DNA of 64,000 nucleotides from Brachypodius melanocephalos. Lineage: Eukaryota > Chordata > Aves > Passeriformes > Pycnonotidae. The notes under the pieces are model-generated. The model was not told the DNA's origin. It saw only the letters and a program-made list of their open reading frames with translations, and did not search any database. A program made the position numbers and the translations under genes. Positions 38,301 through 50,969 of this stretch are shown in pieces. The DNA lies in NCBI GenBank assembly GCA_013398615.1, contig VZSR01003803.1, forward strand, positions 8,291,836 to 8,355,835. The letters are read 5' to 3'. How positions within the stretch are numbered: position 1 is the first letter of the stretch; each line of letters starts with the position of its first letter.

Positions 38301-38994
38301 GGATGACACTGTCCTATGATCCAAGAATCATCTGTAACATGGGAGACACACATGGCTTACTTCAGAACAGGAGACTCAAACAAGAGGTATCCACATCATA
38401 ATTTCATAGCTCAAGCACTCAAATGCCTGCAATTGTAAGGCCAGCTTGTTTTTCCAAATGACCTCCAGTCTCTACACATTCTAAGAATCCAAATCTGGAA
38501 ATATTGTAAAAGAATGGTGGTTGGGTTTTAGAATGGGGGCGAGTTTGTTTGCTTTTTAAATTTGATTTTTCAAAAATAGAGCAAAACTACTTCTCTGCAA
38601 AGGTAAATAGGGAAAGTACAGAAAGCCCCAAGCATCCACTGGAAAAAAGGAAGTCATAAACTAGGAACAAATTAAGCTTAAGTGCTTATGGTAATTACAA
38701 TGGGTAGAAATCACAGACACAGACAAGTTGTCTCAGCCACAGACACACTTTACGTAGTACTGCTGTGTTTAGGCACAACTGGTTTGTGCTGGGTTGAAAA
38801 TGGAGCTTTTGTCCCAGCTGTGGCATAGCTGCAGAGGGGAGGAAACAGCAGAGAGATGCAAGAAGCAGGAGTGAGCTGAGTGGAATGGTACAGAGCCGGA
38901 GCTGAGTCTGAGGTAGCAATTGTTAAACAAAACTCAAATATCTTTCTAAATTTTCACGCCAGCAATCAATTTAGGGCACTGTCTGGAAATGGAA
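35347..38994. other. Unassigned AT-rich DNA
   Basis: No gene or repeat recognised. A GTGACC/GGTCAC inverted pair with five-base spacing lies at 36552-36568. Confidence 0.5.
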
Positions 38995-39018
38995 GGGGAT
39001 GGGGATAGAGTGGGAGGG
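38995..39018 (+). other. Predicted G-quadruplex motif
   Basis: G4, G4, G3 and G3 tracts are separated by loops of 2, 7 and 1 bases, which fits the standard G3+N1-7 rule. It lies in a purine-rich stretch (38986-39055). Confidence 0.75.
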
Positions 39019-42000
39019 AGGAAGAACGAAAGGAATGAAGGAAAGCAAAAAGAAAGTCTTCATTTGTCTTTTCTGGGACCTTAGTGGAGTCCTTTCTGCA
39101 GTGAATACTGTAGGGACACGACTTATACATACTTATACTGGATCAAGGAGCAGCCCAACATCCTATGGTAGAAAAGAATCAATTCTAAATGCCTTGTAGA
39201 AAGGCAACAGCAGATTAGGTTGTATCTCCAAAGTTCTCATGTACTCTCCACACAACCCTGTGGCAAAGCTATGTTCATCACTTAAAGTCAACATCTTCCC
39301 CCAAAAAATAAAGAGGGTAGAAAAAAAGATGGTAAAATAAAATGGATTTTAATACTGAGATTACAACATACATTTGAATCATTAGCAGCCTTTTTTAAAG
39401 AAAGCTGATAATTTTAAGAACGCGTACAATTATATGAACAGTGTCAAGAAAAAGAAATCATTACAAAATTTATAATATGACTGGTGACAGGACTGAATTT
39501 ACAGAATAAATCTATCATTGCCCAAAAAAGGGACATATGTTTCTTTGTGACACCCAGTCCTGTGAGTAAGTGAAGTGGTCAACAATGTCCATGTCAGATC
39601 ATTGTTTTCAAACCCCCTTTAATTTTCCATCATCCTGTGGAGAGTTTACAGTGGTGTCTTGGATGCTGGCTGGGGGCTAGTGCTCCACTGCTTTATACAA
39701 GCAGCATGTGAAGAATCTCTCTAAAGCTCCACTGGTGTTTCTCATTAGATATTTTCCTCTAGATATGGCTTTATGTCTTTTAGAGTAGAAAACATGGGCA
39801 TTATCAGGTCCTGCAAAGCCTGATTTCAGAAAGTCAAAATCGGAGACATAGTCCAAAATCCTGTTAATAAAACCCCTGTCCATTCTGCAAGGATGCAAAA
39901 CCTGCTGCGCATTTTGACAGCTAGAGGAATCCTCCTAAACCTCTGTTTAGGCTTCTGACTAATAAGTTTTCCAAGGAAAGTTTGCTCAGAGAAGCTCATT
40001 GACATTAATGCAATGCCTGATACCTTTAGAACAGAGGTGCTACATCAGCATAAAGTATCACTATTAACGTTTCATATTCTTCAGCCTCAGTGATGGCAGT
40101 GCTCCTTTCAGAACAGAGGGTCCTTTGTACCATTATCCCCTTAGATATTAATCACAGATGTCCTTCAGATATATAGCATATGTTGAGAACAGCCATGCCT
40201 GTGTCCATGAGCACACACCCTTAAGACCACACACTGCACATTTCACTCCTAGGTGCAGGTGACATCATGGCCTGGAAAACAACTCACAGGGAAAGGATAT
40301 TTTCATCTGATAAAAATGTCCACCTTCAGAAAAAAATGTCATGAAAAAAAGCTGCAGGCCTATTCCACATAAAGCTGGGAAAGAGAGCAAAATTTCAGAT
40401 TCTGAATATTTTAAAAAGCTGCTTTTTGACTTTTCTGTTCAGCTTTATCTGAGAACTTCTTTATGGCCACTGTCAGTCTGGAAGAAAAACACGGGGAAAA
40501 AGGAAGGATATATTGATAATTTTCCCCAGAAATTTCATACTTTAAATAAGTATCTTGTTTCATAGGAAAATGTGAGGGGTTTTTATATTTTTTTTCTTTT
40601 TTGTATTATGATGCCATTTCCTCAAGTAAATTAAAATGCCATGACTGTCTGCAAATTCTTAGATTCTCTGTTTTGGACCACTGTATCAAGCTTACAGTAT
40701 GAAATTTCAAGTATTTTCAAGTGGTTTCAAGTATTCTCCAAGTCATAATGCATCTGGTTCTGCCTTTTATCATTGCATTTCTCCATTCTTTCCTATATGT
40801 TAGAACCGCAAATTCTGCACTAAGTGGGGACTGGAACAGAGCAGATATTATTTAATATCCGATGTTTTAACTCAGTTTCATAAATAAATCAGATATTACA
40901 GATTACATTTGGCTGGTTGAAAAACAAGTAGGTTCACTGAGAATAGTCCCAGACTAATATTTTGTGCAACCACGAGGGTTCAGAAACATTTTTTACCTGA
41001 CCTTCCTTCAAATGAGAAGACTCACAGACTCCTGGTTTGGCCCTCAGATTGATCCACCTATCTGCAATTACTTTTTTATTGACACACGTTTTGAGGTATT
41101 TTGTGTGCTTTTTTAACAAAATAAATCAGAGCCCATCTTCATTAATGTCTCTGTCGTTACTCACTTGGCACATAGAGATGATAAAATGTCACAGGTTCTG
41201 TTAATGCTGGGGGTGCAAAAGAATCTCTGACACTATGCTATCAAGTTTAACAGGAGTAGGTAAAGGTTTTCCATTCCCTGGAAGATTCTGAAATTTCAAA
41301 ACCTTGAGTAGTATGAAGTGGAATGAAAAATGAAACTTCAGAATAAATCTACAAGTCCAGAAACTGGCTTATCTATATGTGCACAAGCATATTTTCAGGT
41401 AGGGATTCTACAGAACTGTTGAGGTGAAAGAAAAGAATCCTGGAAAAATTGTTTCTTTCCAATCCTATTTTGTTTCTTTGTTTTTATGTTGAAAACTATC
41501 AGATTGAAACTAGCCAAAAAATACTAAACAAATAAACAAAACCAAACTCAAACCAAAAACCAAATTAGAGCAAAAAGGGCATTGTAAAGCAAGAAGGTTT
41601 TATTTGTTTAAAATCTGAGACACAAAATGTTTTTAATGTTTTAAGCTCTCCTTGCAAAAGAAGTCCTGCTGTAAGAGAGTTGATTTAGAGCATAAATCTT
41701 TCTGAAAAAGACTTATATTGCAGGTGAAACAATTTTCTACCAGTTCATATTTTGAGGGCAAACTGTAGGTGACCTCAGGAGCCTTAGTCAGCACCAGAAC
41801 ACTCAACACAGCAAGGACGAGCCAGCACCTGCAGTCCTCTCAGTCAGTGCTCCCTTTGGCCTCTTCCAAACTGACCTGCAGCTGTAGGCTGGAGACTTTA
41901 TTTCTTTCCCAAAGCATAGAGGTACAAGAGTTGACAAACACCTACCTGACTTATATGCCTGAATTTTCCTTTCAATGAAAATCCCATTATGGGAGGAAAG

Positions 42001-42279
42001 GAGAAGAGGACAACTACTTTTAGGGCACTCCTGAAGCCCCGAGTTGTTGTGTAGTTTCTGTACTTCTAGAAAGGACTGTCTATATCTGGTGCCATAAATG
42101 CAGGCAGTGGGTGCACACACACATATACACAGAGAAAAGAAGGATTCTTCCCCTAAATCAAATCTCATATCTTTGGTACAAAGGTCAGTACTAAATTGGT
42201 GTATTAAGTCTTTTAATTAGCAGGAAACATACAAGGAAAAAATATTTAAACAAACACAACAAAAGAGAGAATGGACCCT
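39019..42279. other. Unassigned AT-rich DNA
   Basis: No gene recognised. Three tandem TTTCAAGTNN units lie at about 40705-40734, and an A/C-rich tract at 41513-41575. Confidence 0.5.
41513..41575. repeat. A/C-rich low-complexity tract
   Basis: Degenerate AAAC/AACC units. Confidence 0.78.
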
Positions 42280-42486
42280 ATTTTACTATGAGGATAGTCA
42301 TACAACAGGACAGGTGTCCAGAGGTGTTGTGTGAAGCCTTCATCCTTGGACTTTTTCAAAACTCAGCTGGATATAGCCCTGGGCAGCCTGTGCTAGAAGA
42401 CCCTGCTTTGCACAAAGGATTGGTCTGCATCCATTACCTGGAGCAGAAGCTCATTGTCTTGTAGGACTGGACCATCTGATCTTTAT
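42280..42486 (+). mobile_element. Degraded CR1 3' end
   Basis: The order 'aggacaggtgtccagaggtgttgtg', 'ccttcatccttgga', 'aaactcagctggatatagccctgggcagcctgtgctag' and 'gaccctgctttgcacaaaggattggtctg' follows the CR1 3' UTR. It ends near 'ggaccatctgatct' without the terminal octamer repeat. Confidence 0.82.
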
Positions 42487-44403
42487 TTTACACCTGTGTT
42501 TCTTAATGCAGAAGATAATATAAATGCAGAAGATGGATAGACTCATTTTGTTCCTCTACTTTCTTTGCTGATCACAGTAACTTCTTAGAAAGAAGCTCTT
42601 CTGGCAGACCTGAATGGAAAATATAGATGTTGTGCACAAAAAAAATACTATCAGCAAATCAAACGTATTTTTTTGCAGAAAGCAGGGTAATTTGAGGACC
42701 ATTAATGGTTTCCCTTGGTCAAGTAGGGAGGAAAAAGTAAAATGTTTTACCAGATGACTGACTAAAGGATTCTGGTTTTTAAACCATATTTGGAACCCAT
42801 GACATTCTTTCATAGAAGCAGGAGTTGAATAAGAGAATGCCAGACTGACTCAAAGTGCATAATAAGGGGACCACTTACAGCTTACTCCACCTACCTGATT
42901 TGTATTAATTTAGCACACTTTTTGCTTAATTTCTTTCTTGGCTTTTTGGTTTTTTCCTGCTCTGTTATTCTCTTACTCATTAGAGTAGTGATCAGTCCTC
43001 CTCCCAGAGATCCCTCCTGAAAGATGTTGCTGATTTTTCACCAAATATTTAACATAACCAAACCAGAGAAAACAGAATATGCCAAATGTACGTACTTTCT
43101 GCAGTTTATTCTAGTTATGACACGTGAGCATCAAGCTCCTTTCTGTAAGGCACATCCCACATTTTCCTATGTGAACACACGACTGTTGGAAAGACATTAG
43201 GCACACATACAAGTACCTACAGATGCATTCTGTCTCTGCTTTGTTTTCTTCATGGTATTTTAAAGAAGCACTTGCTTTCACTACATTTCAGGTAATTCCT
43301 CACAAGCTTAGTCTCTTCCAAAGTTCTCTCTCCAATTTGGAACAGTGAAGGACTTGTTACCCTTTCAGTTTTCCAGATAATTCCTTAAAAACTGCATGAA
43401 GTGCCTTACTCTGAGAAGATGCAAAGTGATTCTAGCAGTAATTACATCTTATCTCCTTGATAGGTACAATGGAGAATCCAGTGACCTTCAACCCTTTTCA
43501 TATCTTTGATCACTGAACAAATAGTAAGGTCCATCTCTCTTTACCCCTATAATGCTGGACACCTTACTGCTGTATGAATGAAATCTGAAGTAATATTGAG
43601 TCCTGTAGAAAGCGAGAGTTTTTTCTTGGAAGTGCTGCAGAAATTATTCTCAATTGAAGTCAAGGGAAAAATAAGAAAAACTATTCATATATAGGTTTCC
43701 CAGGCCTTTTTCACTTTTTAGCAGTGGGACAAATTCCTTGGCAACAGCCACTGGTGCTGAAATCAGCAGTCTTTCAGACAAACCATGCAAAGAGCTCTGT
43801 AATGATTTAAAGACTTCAGATAGGTAGCAGGATCAGTGCCAGCTGAAACACAGAATTTTAGCTTGTCCACAGACTTAATTTAAAGTGTTTGGATGTGTTG
43901 AGCCTGGAAAACAGTTTTTCTCAGAGGGGACAATTCTACTCTGAAGGATTTTTTTCTTATTAGTGGGAAACAGAAGAGAGAAAGACTCATCACAGAAGTT
44001 TCCACTTGCTATGCTGACCTTTAACTGAAAATAAAAGACGAATAGCTGAATTATTTCTGCTTTTTCCAACAAAGTAACATATACTTTCAGTGTTTCAGAA
44101 AAAACAAGAACACCCAAGAGGTACCATTTCACAGCTTTAATAAGTCTGATATTATACATGCTTCACAGTGGTGACAGGTTTATTCTTGCTTTATTGTGCA
44201 TATCTACTTTGTAAGAAGCTCCTTTTGCCTCAGAAAACAGTGGTGGGTGATGTTCATAATCTCTCTATACTGGAGAAAGAAGGAGGTGTCCAGGAAACCT
44301 TGCCATATGGTGGATTTTCTCATTACCTATCCAATATGTAGAGAGCCTAAGAAGATATAAAATTCAATTAAACACACAAATTTGCAGGCCTGGCAAGTTA
44401 ACA
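42487..44403. other. Unassigned AT-rich DNA
   Basis: No gene recognised. An imperfect duplication of AATGCAGAAGAT (42504-42534) is present. Confidence 0.5.
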
Positions 44404-44745
44404 TGACACCACTAATCAGGATGCGAGAAGGGCTCCACCAATGAAAGGCACGGAAGGACTGATTGACAGGCCTTGGGAGGAGCCAAGTGTCCATATATGG
44501 GCAAAGCCACAGGCTGTGGGAGGGGCCAGAAGGACATATAAGGACTGCTCATGAATATTAATGAGGCAAAGGCACCCTTGAATATTATAAAAGGCAGAGC
44601 TGCCATTTTGTGACCCCAAGCCTCTGGTGAGCAGAAAGAGTCTTACTGCGTTCCCAGTGCTGTCTGCCTTTGCTTTGTAATTTTGACGGGTTCTAATTAA
44701 ATTTTATTTACTCATTCCCGCCCAGGGTTTGAATCATTTATGACA
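44404..44745 (+). mobile_element. Putative LTR with promoter and poly(A) signals
   Basis: The segment can be read as U3-R-U5. It has a CCAAT box (44438-44442), TATAAGG (44537-44543), TATAAAAG (44586-44593), then an ATTAAA signal (44696-44701), and terminal TGACA (44741-44745). The spacing of TATA to poly(A) signal (about 110 bases) suits a retroviral LTR. No viral internal genes follow, because CR1 sequence begins directly at about 44746. The left edge is uncertain and no target-site duplication is seen. Confidence 0.5.
44586..44593 (+). promoter_or_regulatory. TATA box of the putative LTR
   Basis: TATAAAAG lies 110 bases before an ATTAAA poly(A) signal. A second weaker TATA-like site is at 44537-44543. 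Promoter activity is inferred. Confidence 0.45.
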
Positions 44746-45050
44746 TCGTGGCACCCAGAGCTGCCCCCAGCACTGGAGCTGAGGCTGCCCCAGCTCAGAG
44801 CAGAGGGGACAATCCCCTCCCTTGCCTGCCTGGCCATGCTGTGCCTGGTGCCCCCCAGGACAGGGTTGTCCCTGCTGGCTGCCAGGGCACTGCTGCCTCA
44901 TGTTTAGCTTGCCATCAACCAAGAGCCCCAGGTCCCTTTCCATGGTGCTTCCTTCTGGTATTTCATTCCTCAGGCTGTACCCCCAGGGTTGTCCCATCTC
45001 AGACGCAGAATCAGGCACCCATGTCACCTTACCTTGCTTCCACTGGGCAT
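44746..45050 (-). pseudogene. CR1 RT C-terminal remnant
   Basis: The motif ERDLGLLVDGKLNMRQQCP matches the CR1 RT thumb region 'EKDLGVLVDxKLNMSQQC'. The rest follows in another frame and ends in LWVPRCHK, equivalent to 'LWAPQYKKD'. Frameshifts break it. The catalytic palm is absent because of the internal deletion. Confidence 0.88.
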
Positions 45051-45059
45051 GCTCCTTTT

Positions 45060-45960
45060 TTTGTCATATTTTCTAGAAAAGATTCCTGTTCAGCCAAGCT
45101 GGCCTTCTGCCTCACCTGCTTGACTTCTGGTATTTGGAAGTTGCCTGCTCCTGTGCCCTTTGGCGGTGATTGAGAAGTGACTAGCACCGATGGATCCTGG
45201 TACCTGCAAAATTATTTTTCAAGGGGACCTTACTCAATAATTCCCCAAACAGGCTAAAGTCTGTTCTCCTCGCGTCCGGAGCTGAGATTTTCCTGGCACT
45301 TCTGTCAACAGAGATTTTAAACTTGATTTCTTCACCGTATCTGTGGCTAAGACAGCCTCCAATCAACACTTTGCCCACAAGATCCTCTCTGTTGACAAGC
45401 ACCAGATCAAGGTGGGCCTCCTTCTGACTCAACTCCCTTAAGATCTGTTCCATAAAGTTGTCATCCAGGTTTTTTAGGAATCTTTTGTCCCAGGTTGTGA
45501 TGTCTGAGTGATGATCCTAGGTAATTTCTGGCAAGTTAAAGTCCCCCATAAGGACAAGGGCAGTTAAGTTGGAAGCGTCCCTTATTTCCTCTAAAAATAG
45601 TTTACCAGGGTCATTCTCCTGTCTAGGAGGTATGTAGAAGATTCCCACAGTGATATCACATTATTTGTTTGCCCCTTGATTCTTATTCACAGTCTCTCAA
45701 CTGTGCCATTGCCATATGTAGGCTCCATCCAGTCTAACCCTTCTATTCCATACAGTGCCACCTCTTCTGCCCTACCAATCACTCCTGAAGAGTGTTTAAC
45801 TGTCCAACAGGGCACTCCAGTCACAGGACTCATCCCACCAGGTTTCAGTTATGCCAGTGATGTCAAATCTCTGGGACTGAGCCATAGCTTCAGGCACCTC
45901 TTGTTTGCTCCTCATGTAGTGTAGAAACATTCCAGTTGTGCTACATTGAGGAATCCCATT
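45060..45960 (-). pseudogene. Dead CR1 endonuclease domain
   Basis: The APE-type endonuclease of CR1 nicks target DNA for insertion. Here the motifs GIFYIPPRQ, LVLMGDFNLPEI and ALVNRE-type LVLVNREDLVG, then GGCLSH and FKISVDR, RRTDFSLF appear in CR1 order. A stop codon follows LPEIT. The conserved SDH motif that carries the catalytic histidine reads RYG, so activity is lost. A 90-codon frame (45453-45181) preserves the C-terminal portion. The linker after it (AxLAEQ-type) continues to about 45060. Confidence 0.88.
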
Positions 45961-48061
45961 AGTGCTCTCTCCTCAAGTTTTGACACACTGTCCTCTTGCT
46001 CATCACTGGCCAGCCTGGTTTTGTCCCTTTCCCCCTTCCAAGCTAGCTTAAAGCTCTGTCACAAGCCCCACTAACACTCCTGGGCTAGAACTCTTTTTCC
46101 GCTCTGCTATAGGTGCAACCCATCAGATGTCAGCAGACCATGTGTTCAGTAAATCGTCCCATGACCAACATCCCCAAAATTTTTCCTCTGACAACAACCT
46201 CAGAGCCATGCATTCACCTGATTGATGGATCTCCCTGATCCTATCAATATTATTTCTTGTTACTGGAAGAATCAAAGAAATCACTTCCTGTGCTCTTGAT
46301 CCTTCTATCAATCATCCCAGGGCCCTGAAGTCTCTTTTGATTGCCCTTGGACTTCTCATTGTTATTTTGCCACTGCCAGCTTGAAAAACCAATAGCAAAT
46401 AGTAATTGGAGTCCTGAATGACAGAAGAAAATCTGTAGCAAAAGCATTCAATTTCCAACAGCAAAACAGTGTCACAGCCACACCACCATTTTTTCCCAAA
46501 AGAGAATGAGTGGAACCAAGATGCCACAGATAATAATGGGAAAACCAATCCATATGATAGCTGCCCAGTCAGCTAGGTATTTTCAAGTGTTTCTATCATT
46601 CTGAAGATTTCAATCTTACCAAATATATATAGAAATACAAAAACAAATTAAAAGCATTCACAGTAATTTCAAAGAAATAAATAAATCCCTGTGATAGCTT
46701 TGTTTGAAAATTGATACCTTGCATGGTTTTGCAGAAATCTGTCAGTACATGTTTCCTCATGTCCATATATCTGATTATTAGAAGAGTTAATCATCACATC
46801 CCCTACCGAAAGCCGTAATCCTTCATTTGTGATTGCACAATTATTTAACATCGTGAGGAATCATATTATTACAGTGTCTTACAAATCTAAGTGAGAAATA
46901 AGTGGCAGGAGATGGGATTTCTTAAAAGGAAGAAAACAGTCTTTAAAGACCAGGGTCAAGGAAAAAGAGGTATAAAATAGGACTGAGAGCGTGTAGTTAG
47001 AATTGTCACCTTTTTTCCCCAAGAGTCACTGATTCGTTTTCCCTGTACAGTTCTCTGAAATTTACCTGTTTGTCTTGTTCTGAATCCCACAAAAGACTGA
47101 GAGTCCTACCAGTTTTCTAGTTTTACCTGTTTTACACTGATCTGCAAGTTAGGGCGCTAGTTTGACAAAAAATAAGCTCCTGCAGAACAGTTTGTTTGAT
47201 GTTGTTTGTATAGAATTCCTTATTTTTTGAATACTTTTACTTCTGAGAGTACTAATAAACAGGCATCAAACACAGTTTCCACTCAGTAACTGGTAAAGCT
47301 CATGCTGATTTCAGTGAAGTCATACCTTCCTAACTGTGGATTACAGTCTTTCATCCATGCTGAAAAAGTCATCTGAGAGATCGCCATGTGAGCATCAAGT
47401 TTTATCTTTCCCTGTGTCAGAATCCAACCTATTGATGTGAACAGAGGGATGAGCAATGTCCTCTCATCTGTTTTTTGGTTGGCTGACATAAAGAGCCAGA
47501 GGCTGTCCATCCACACGTAGCAATTCTGCTGTGTGTAAATCTGAAGAATTTCTGTCCAATTTGTATAGGCCAGCACAGAGCTTTAAAATCATGATATCAT
47601 ATACAGAGGCCCTTGTACAGATATTAATTTGATTACTCAGGTGGTCACACATAACATTCTGACACCATTACTGCCTCGTTAATATAAATCCAGAGGGCAA
47701 ACCAGATCCTCAACTTATTTGATACATGACAGATATTTCTACCAGATGACATACAGTCTCAGAGCTGAAAATTTTAAAAAATAACTGTAGAGATCAATGT
47801 ACCAAAGAGAATGGTCCTGTGTTAGGTACTTTCCCTCATCTGTCCCTTTTCATGTGTGTCTTTTCAACTGTGTTGTGACTCACAGGCTCGTTGTGAGGTT
47901 TGCAGTTGTTGAGGCAACTGCATTCTGCAGGACCATTATCCTCAGGGTTTTGTATTGGTTTGGTTTTTATTTTATTTTATGAGAGTAGGATACTACCAAA
48001 AAGAATGGTTTTGAAAACTTCTAGGTGCAAGTTGTTTTGTGTACTGAATGAACAAACAACA

Positions 48062-48116
48062 TTAAAAAAAACGAAAACAAAAGAAACTCCAACCAAAACA
48101 GAAGGACAAAAATCTG
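48062..48116. repeat. A/C-rich low-complexity tract
   Basis: A runs interrupted by C, including CCAACC. Confidence 0.72.
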
Positions 48117-48444
48117 TTTAAAAAGATGACAAGTCAAATCTAGAAGGGAGAAAAAGGAGAATCAACTCAGTGCAACATCTGCTTCAGGATAAACCAGTAA
48201 AATTTAATTTATTTTCAGACAACATATTTCAAACAAACCTCTCAAAACACTTTACAGTTAAAGATAAAATGACAAGATAACTTGTTACAAAAGAAGTTAT
48301 TGCAACTCTCTTGTAGACAGCAAATGAAGGAAAGTGGGTGCAGCAACAGACTGGTCCAGGGGAAAAAAAAAGGTTGCATATTTAAAAGAGGGGAAAAATA
48401 TTATCCTTGTACAATATAACAGAAAAAAGAAATAAATTATAATA

Positions 48445-48512
48445 ATATGAATGAAGATGATGTTGAGCACAATGATGGGGATGAGGATGAGGACAAGGAT
48501 ATGAAAGTTTCT
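48445..48512. repeat. Degenerate (GATGAG)n tract
   Basis: GATGAT, GATGGG, GATGAG, GATGAG, GACAAG and GATATG follow one another. Confidence 0.75.
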
Positions 48513-50969
48513 CCTTGTGTAAAAACTTGCATCTATTATATTTATGTAGTAACTAAATTTCATGGTCTTACAGAATAGGTAAATTCATTTTGCAAATGGA
48601 AAAACCTAGACTAAAATAATACTCTAATAGGATTCTTCTAGGAACAGAGGCTGCTTCCTACTCACAGCAGCTGGGGGATGAGAAATGAGACTGCCAGTAC
48701 ATGCCAGGACAAGAATAAAAAAAGCCTTCTCTATTACTTTTGGCATATCCAATACTTTCCCATTTTTTGTTGTAACAGTGTATGGTACTTTTCAGCAGGT
48801 CCATTAGTGCTAGAATCCCAGTTTGAGTGCTTGAATTATTTATTGGAAGTACAGTTTTTGCATTGGTCTGTCATCTCTGAAGATCACAAAACAAGTCAGC
48901 GTCAGGGACATGGGTATGACCCAGGAGCTGTCCCCAGTGCTGAGCTCCAGGTGCCTGGAAGATGACATCAATTCAGAGAAGAAAGGGACAAGAAGAGGGC
49001 CTGGGAAAGCCAACTCCCATCCAATTTTGATCACACAATAGCATACAAGGACTCTTTAATGATTTGACAGTAGAAGATCGAAGTACTTGTATTCTCTGGG
49101 CATGAAAGCAAGGGAAAGAAATGCTGGTTTTAGAAGACTGTGTTTTCACAGAGAAGGGAAACAATAGAGAATTGAACTATGGAAAAGAAGATGATTGTGA
49201 AATGTTAGAGCAAAGCAGGATTTTTTTAAAATTGTTTACATGTTAAATAATTTTTGACAGACAGACACCCAATATCTGTGCAGACAAGAGATTAGCACTG
49301 TGCCTATATATTGTCTACCTTTGGAGGACTAGGAGAGTACAAATTCTTCATTTTCAGTCAGTGTGTTTTCCCTGACATTCAGCTTCCATGGTTTTACTCT
49401 ATTTTTTCCCTCACGCATTCATCTTGCTTTGTACCATAAATAATGCATACATGGCTTTCCATCCAGCAATTTGTTGGCATCAGAGACATTCTTGCAAAAG
49501 TGTTAACTTCCACACATAGTTGTACATTTTGAAGAATATGGATATTTTCCTGTGATTGAGAAATATGGCAGTGCTGACAGGATATTCCCAGATCAGTGTA
49601 TACATGGCAGGGTGCTTGGATCACACCTGCCAAGGAAGCAGGCTCAGTGCCAGCACACTATATGCACTCCCAACTTACTGAACTAATATAAACCAGCATC
49701 CCCATCCTGCAGTTGGCAGCCCTGGGACAGTCTGATGCACCCAGTTACAACTCAGCTGCTTGCCCGTATGCCACCTGTTATGTGACAGACCTATGGCGGC
49801 AGGAATGAGCCTGAAGAGAACAGAGATGCACTGACATCCAAATATTGTCTTCAAATATATTAATATATGAACACAAAAACATTGATTATAAACAGTTCTT
49901 ACTTACTTTGTTATATATGTTCTTACTCTTTATTAAATGTGATCTTGCTTTTTAGTATATATGCTTACTGTTAAACATAGATGATATAAAAATTAGATTT
50001 ATGATTTGATTTTATAGTTTTATTTAGTGTTCTTTTTATGTTTAAAAAACCACAACAGTAGATATTGTAAAATTTCACATTTTATTGCACCATAATGTTT
50101 TCAGATACCAGAACAGATTGTAACTATGTAGAACTCAAGGTAACATATTTTAGACTTTTCTTGTTAGAAAAGTATCATTAATTATACATTTACATAATTA
50201 TGCTTGAAAAGTAGCAAAAATATTTTAGCATTCTACTTTTTTTTTTCTGTAGTTTCCACTAGTAAGAATACAATTACTTTATTTTAAAAGTTGTATTCTT
50301 TCTTCGGAAGGTATGTTTTAAGCAGGCAATGGTAATTATTTTAATTCCTTCTCTCCATAAAATAGTGATAGATTAGTGAGGTTCTTTTTTTTTAATCTGT
50401 TATGTTTGTTTTATTTTTCAATTAACTCCAAGGTAACCTTAAATACCCTGTTTAAACTTTGTTCTAGGCTAAAAATTAGGGCCCATGATACCTTATGATT
50501 TCATAGCATTTGTATATTCAGTAGTAATTTAATTGAAATGTCCTCTAGAAAGCCTACTACACAACGTGGTTTATGTTACTAATCTGTGAGAACAGTAATA
50601 AAAAAACCCCGTAGGTCAAAGTGAGTGAGAGTGTCAGTAGGTATCCCTCAACATGGTCTACAGGCCACTGACAACAGCTGTCACACAGGTAGTACTATTC
50701 CAAACCTCGGAATTACAGGCAATATCATGGTGAACCCCCTCATTCCTCACAAAAGTATTGGGGAAAGGAAGCCATGGGTAAAATACATTCAAATTCCCCA
50801 AAAGAAGGAAAATGTAATCTTCCAGACCCAGTTAGTATGTTTACTGGGCCTCATGATGCTCTGTGCAATGCAATCTTTGTGGGCTGTGTGTAAAGGACAA
50901 TTTCTGCTGTATTTTCTCATGTTCTCAGACACTTTGTTGTTACCTTGCTTTTACATGTCTTAAACTAGC

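Larger units (their letters stand above)
44746..46410 (-). mobile_element. CR1 LINE with internal RT deletion
   Basis: On the minus strand this 1.66-kb element runs from a 5'/upstream ORF2 region (about 46410-45960) through the endonuclease (45960-45180) and the post-endonuclease linker (45180-45055). It then jumps straight to the C-terminal RT segment (45050-44746). The linker phrase WKQGKVTW near 45040-45020 is followed directly by the part preceding the RT-C motif ERDLGLLVDGKLNM. About two thirds of the RT, including the palm, is missing. It ends against the LTR-like segment. Confidence 0.88.
46411..50969. other. Unassigned AT-rich DNA
   Basis: No gene recognised in 4.5 kb. The first 150 bases may continue the CR1. 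It contains an A-rich tract (48062-48116) and a degenerate GATGAG tract (48445-48512). A short MIR-core-like phrase lies near 48573-48605, too weak to annotate. Confidence 0.48.

Noticed and set aside
44748..45173. 141-codon open frame on plus
   Set aside because: Antisense of the CR1 RT C-terminal and linker remnants, and its GC richness comes from CR1.
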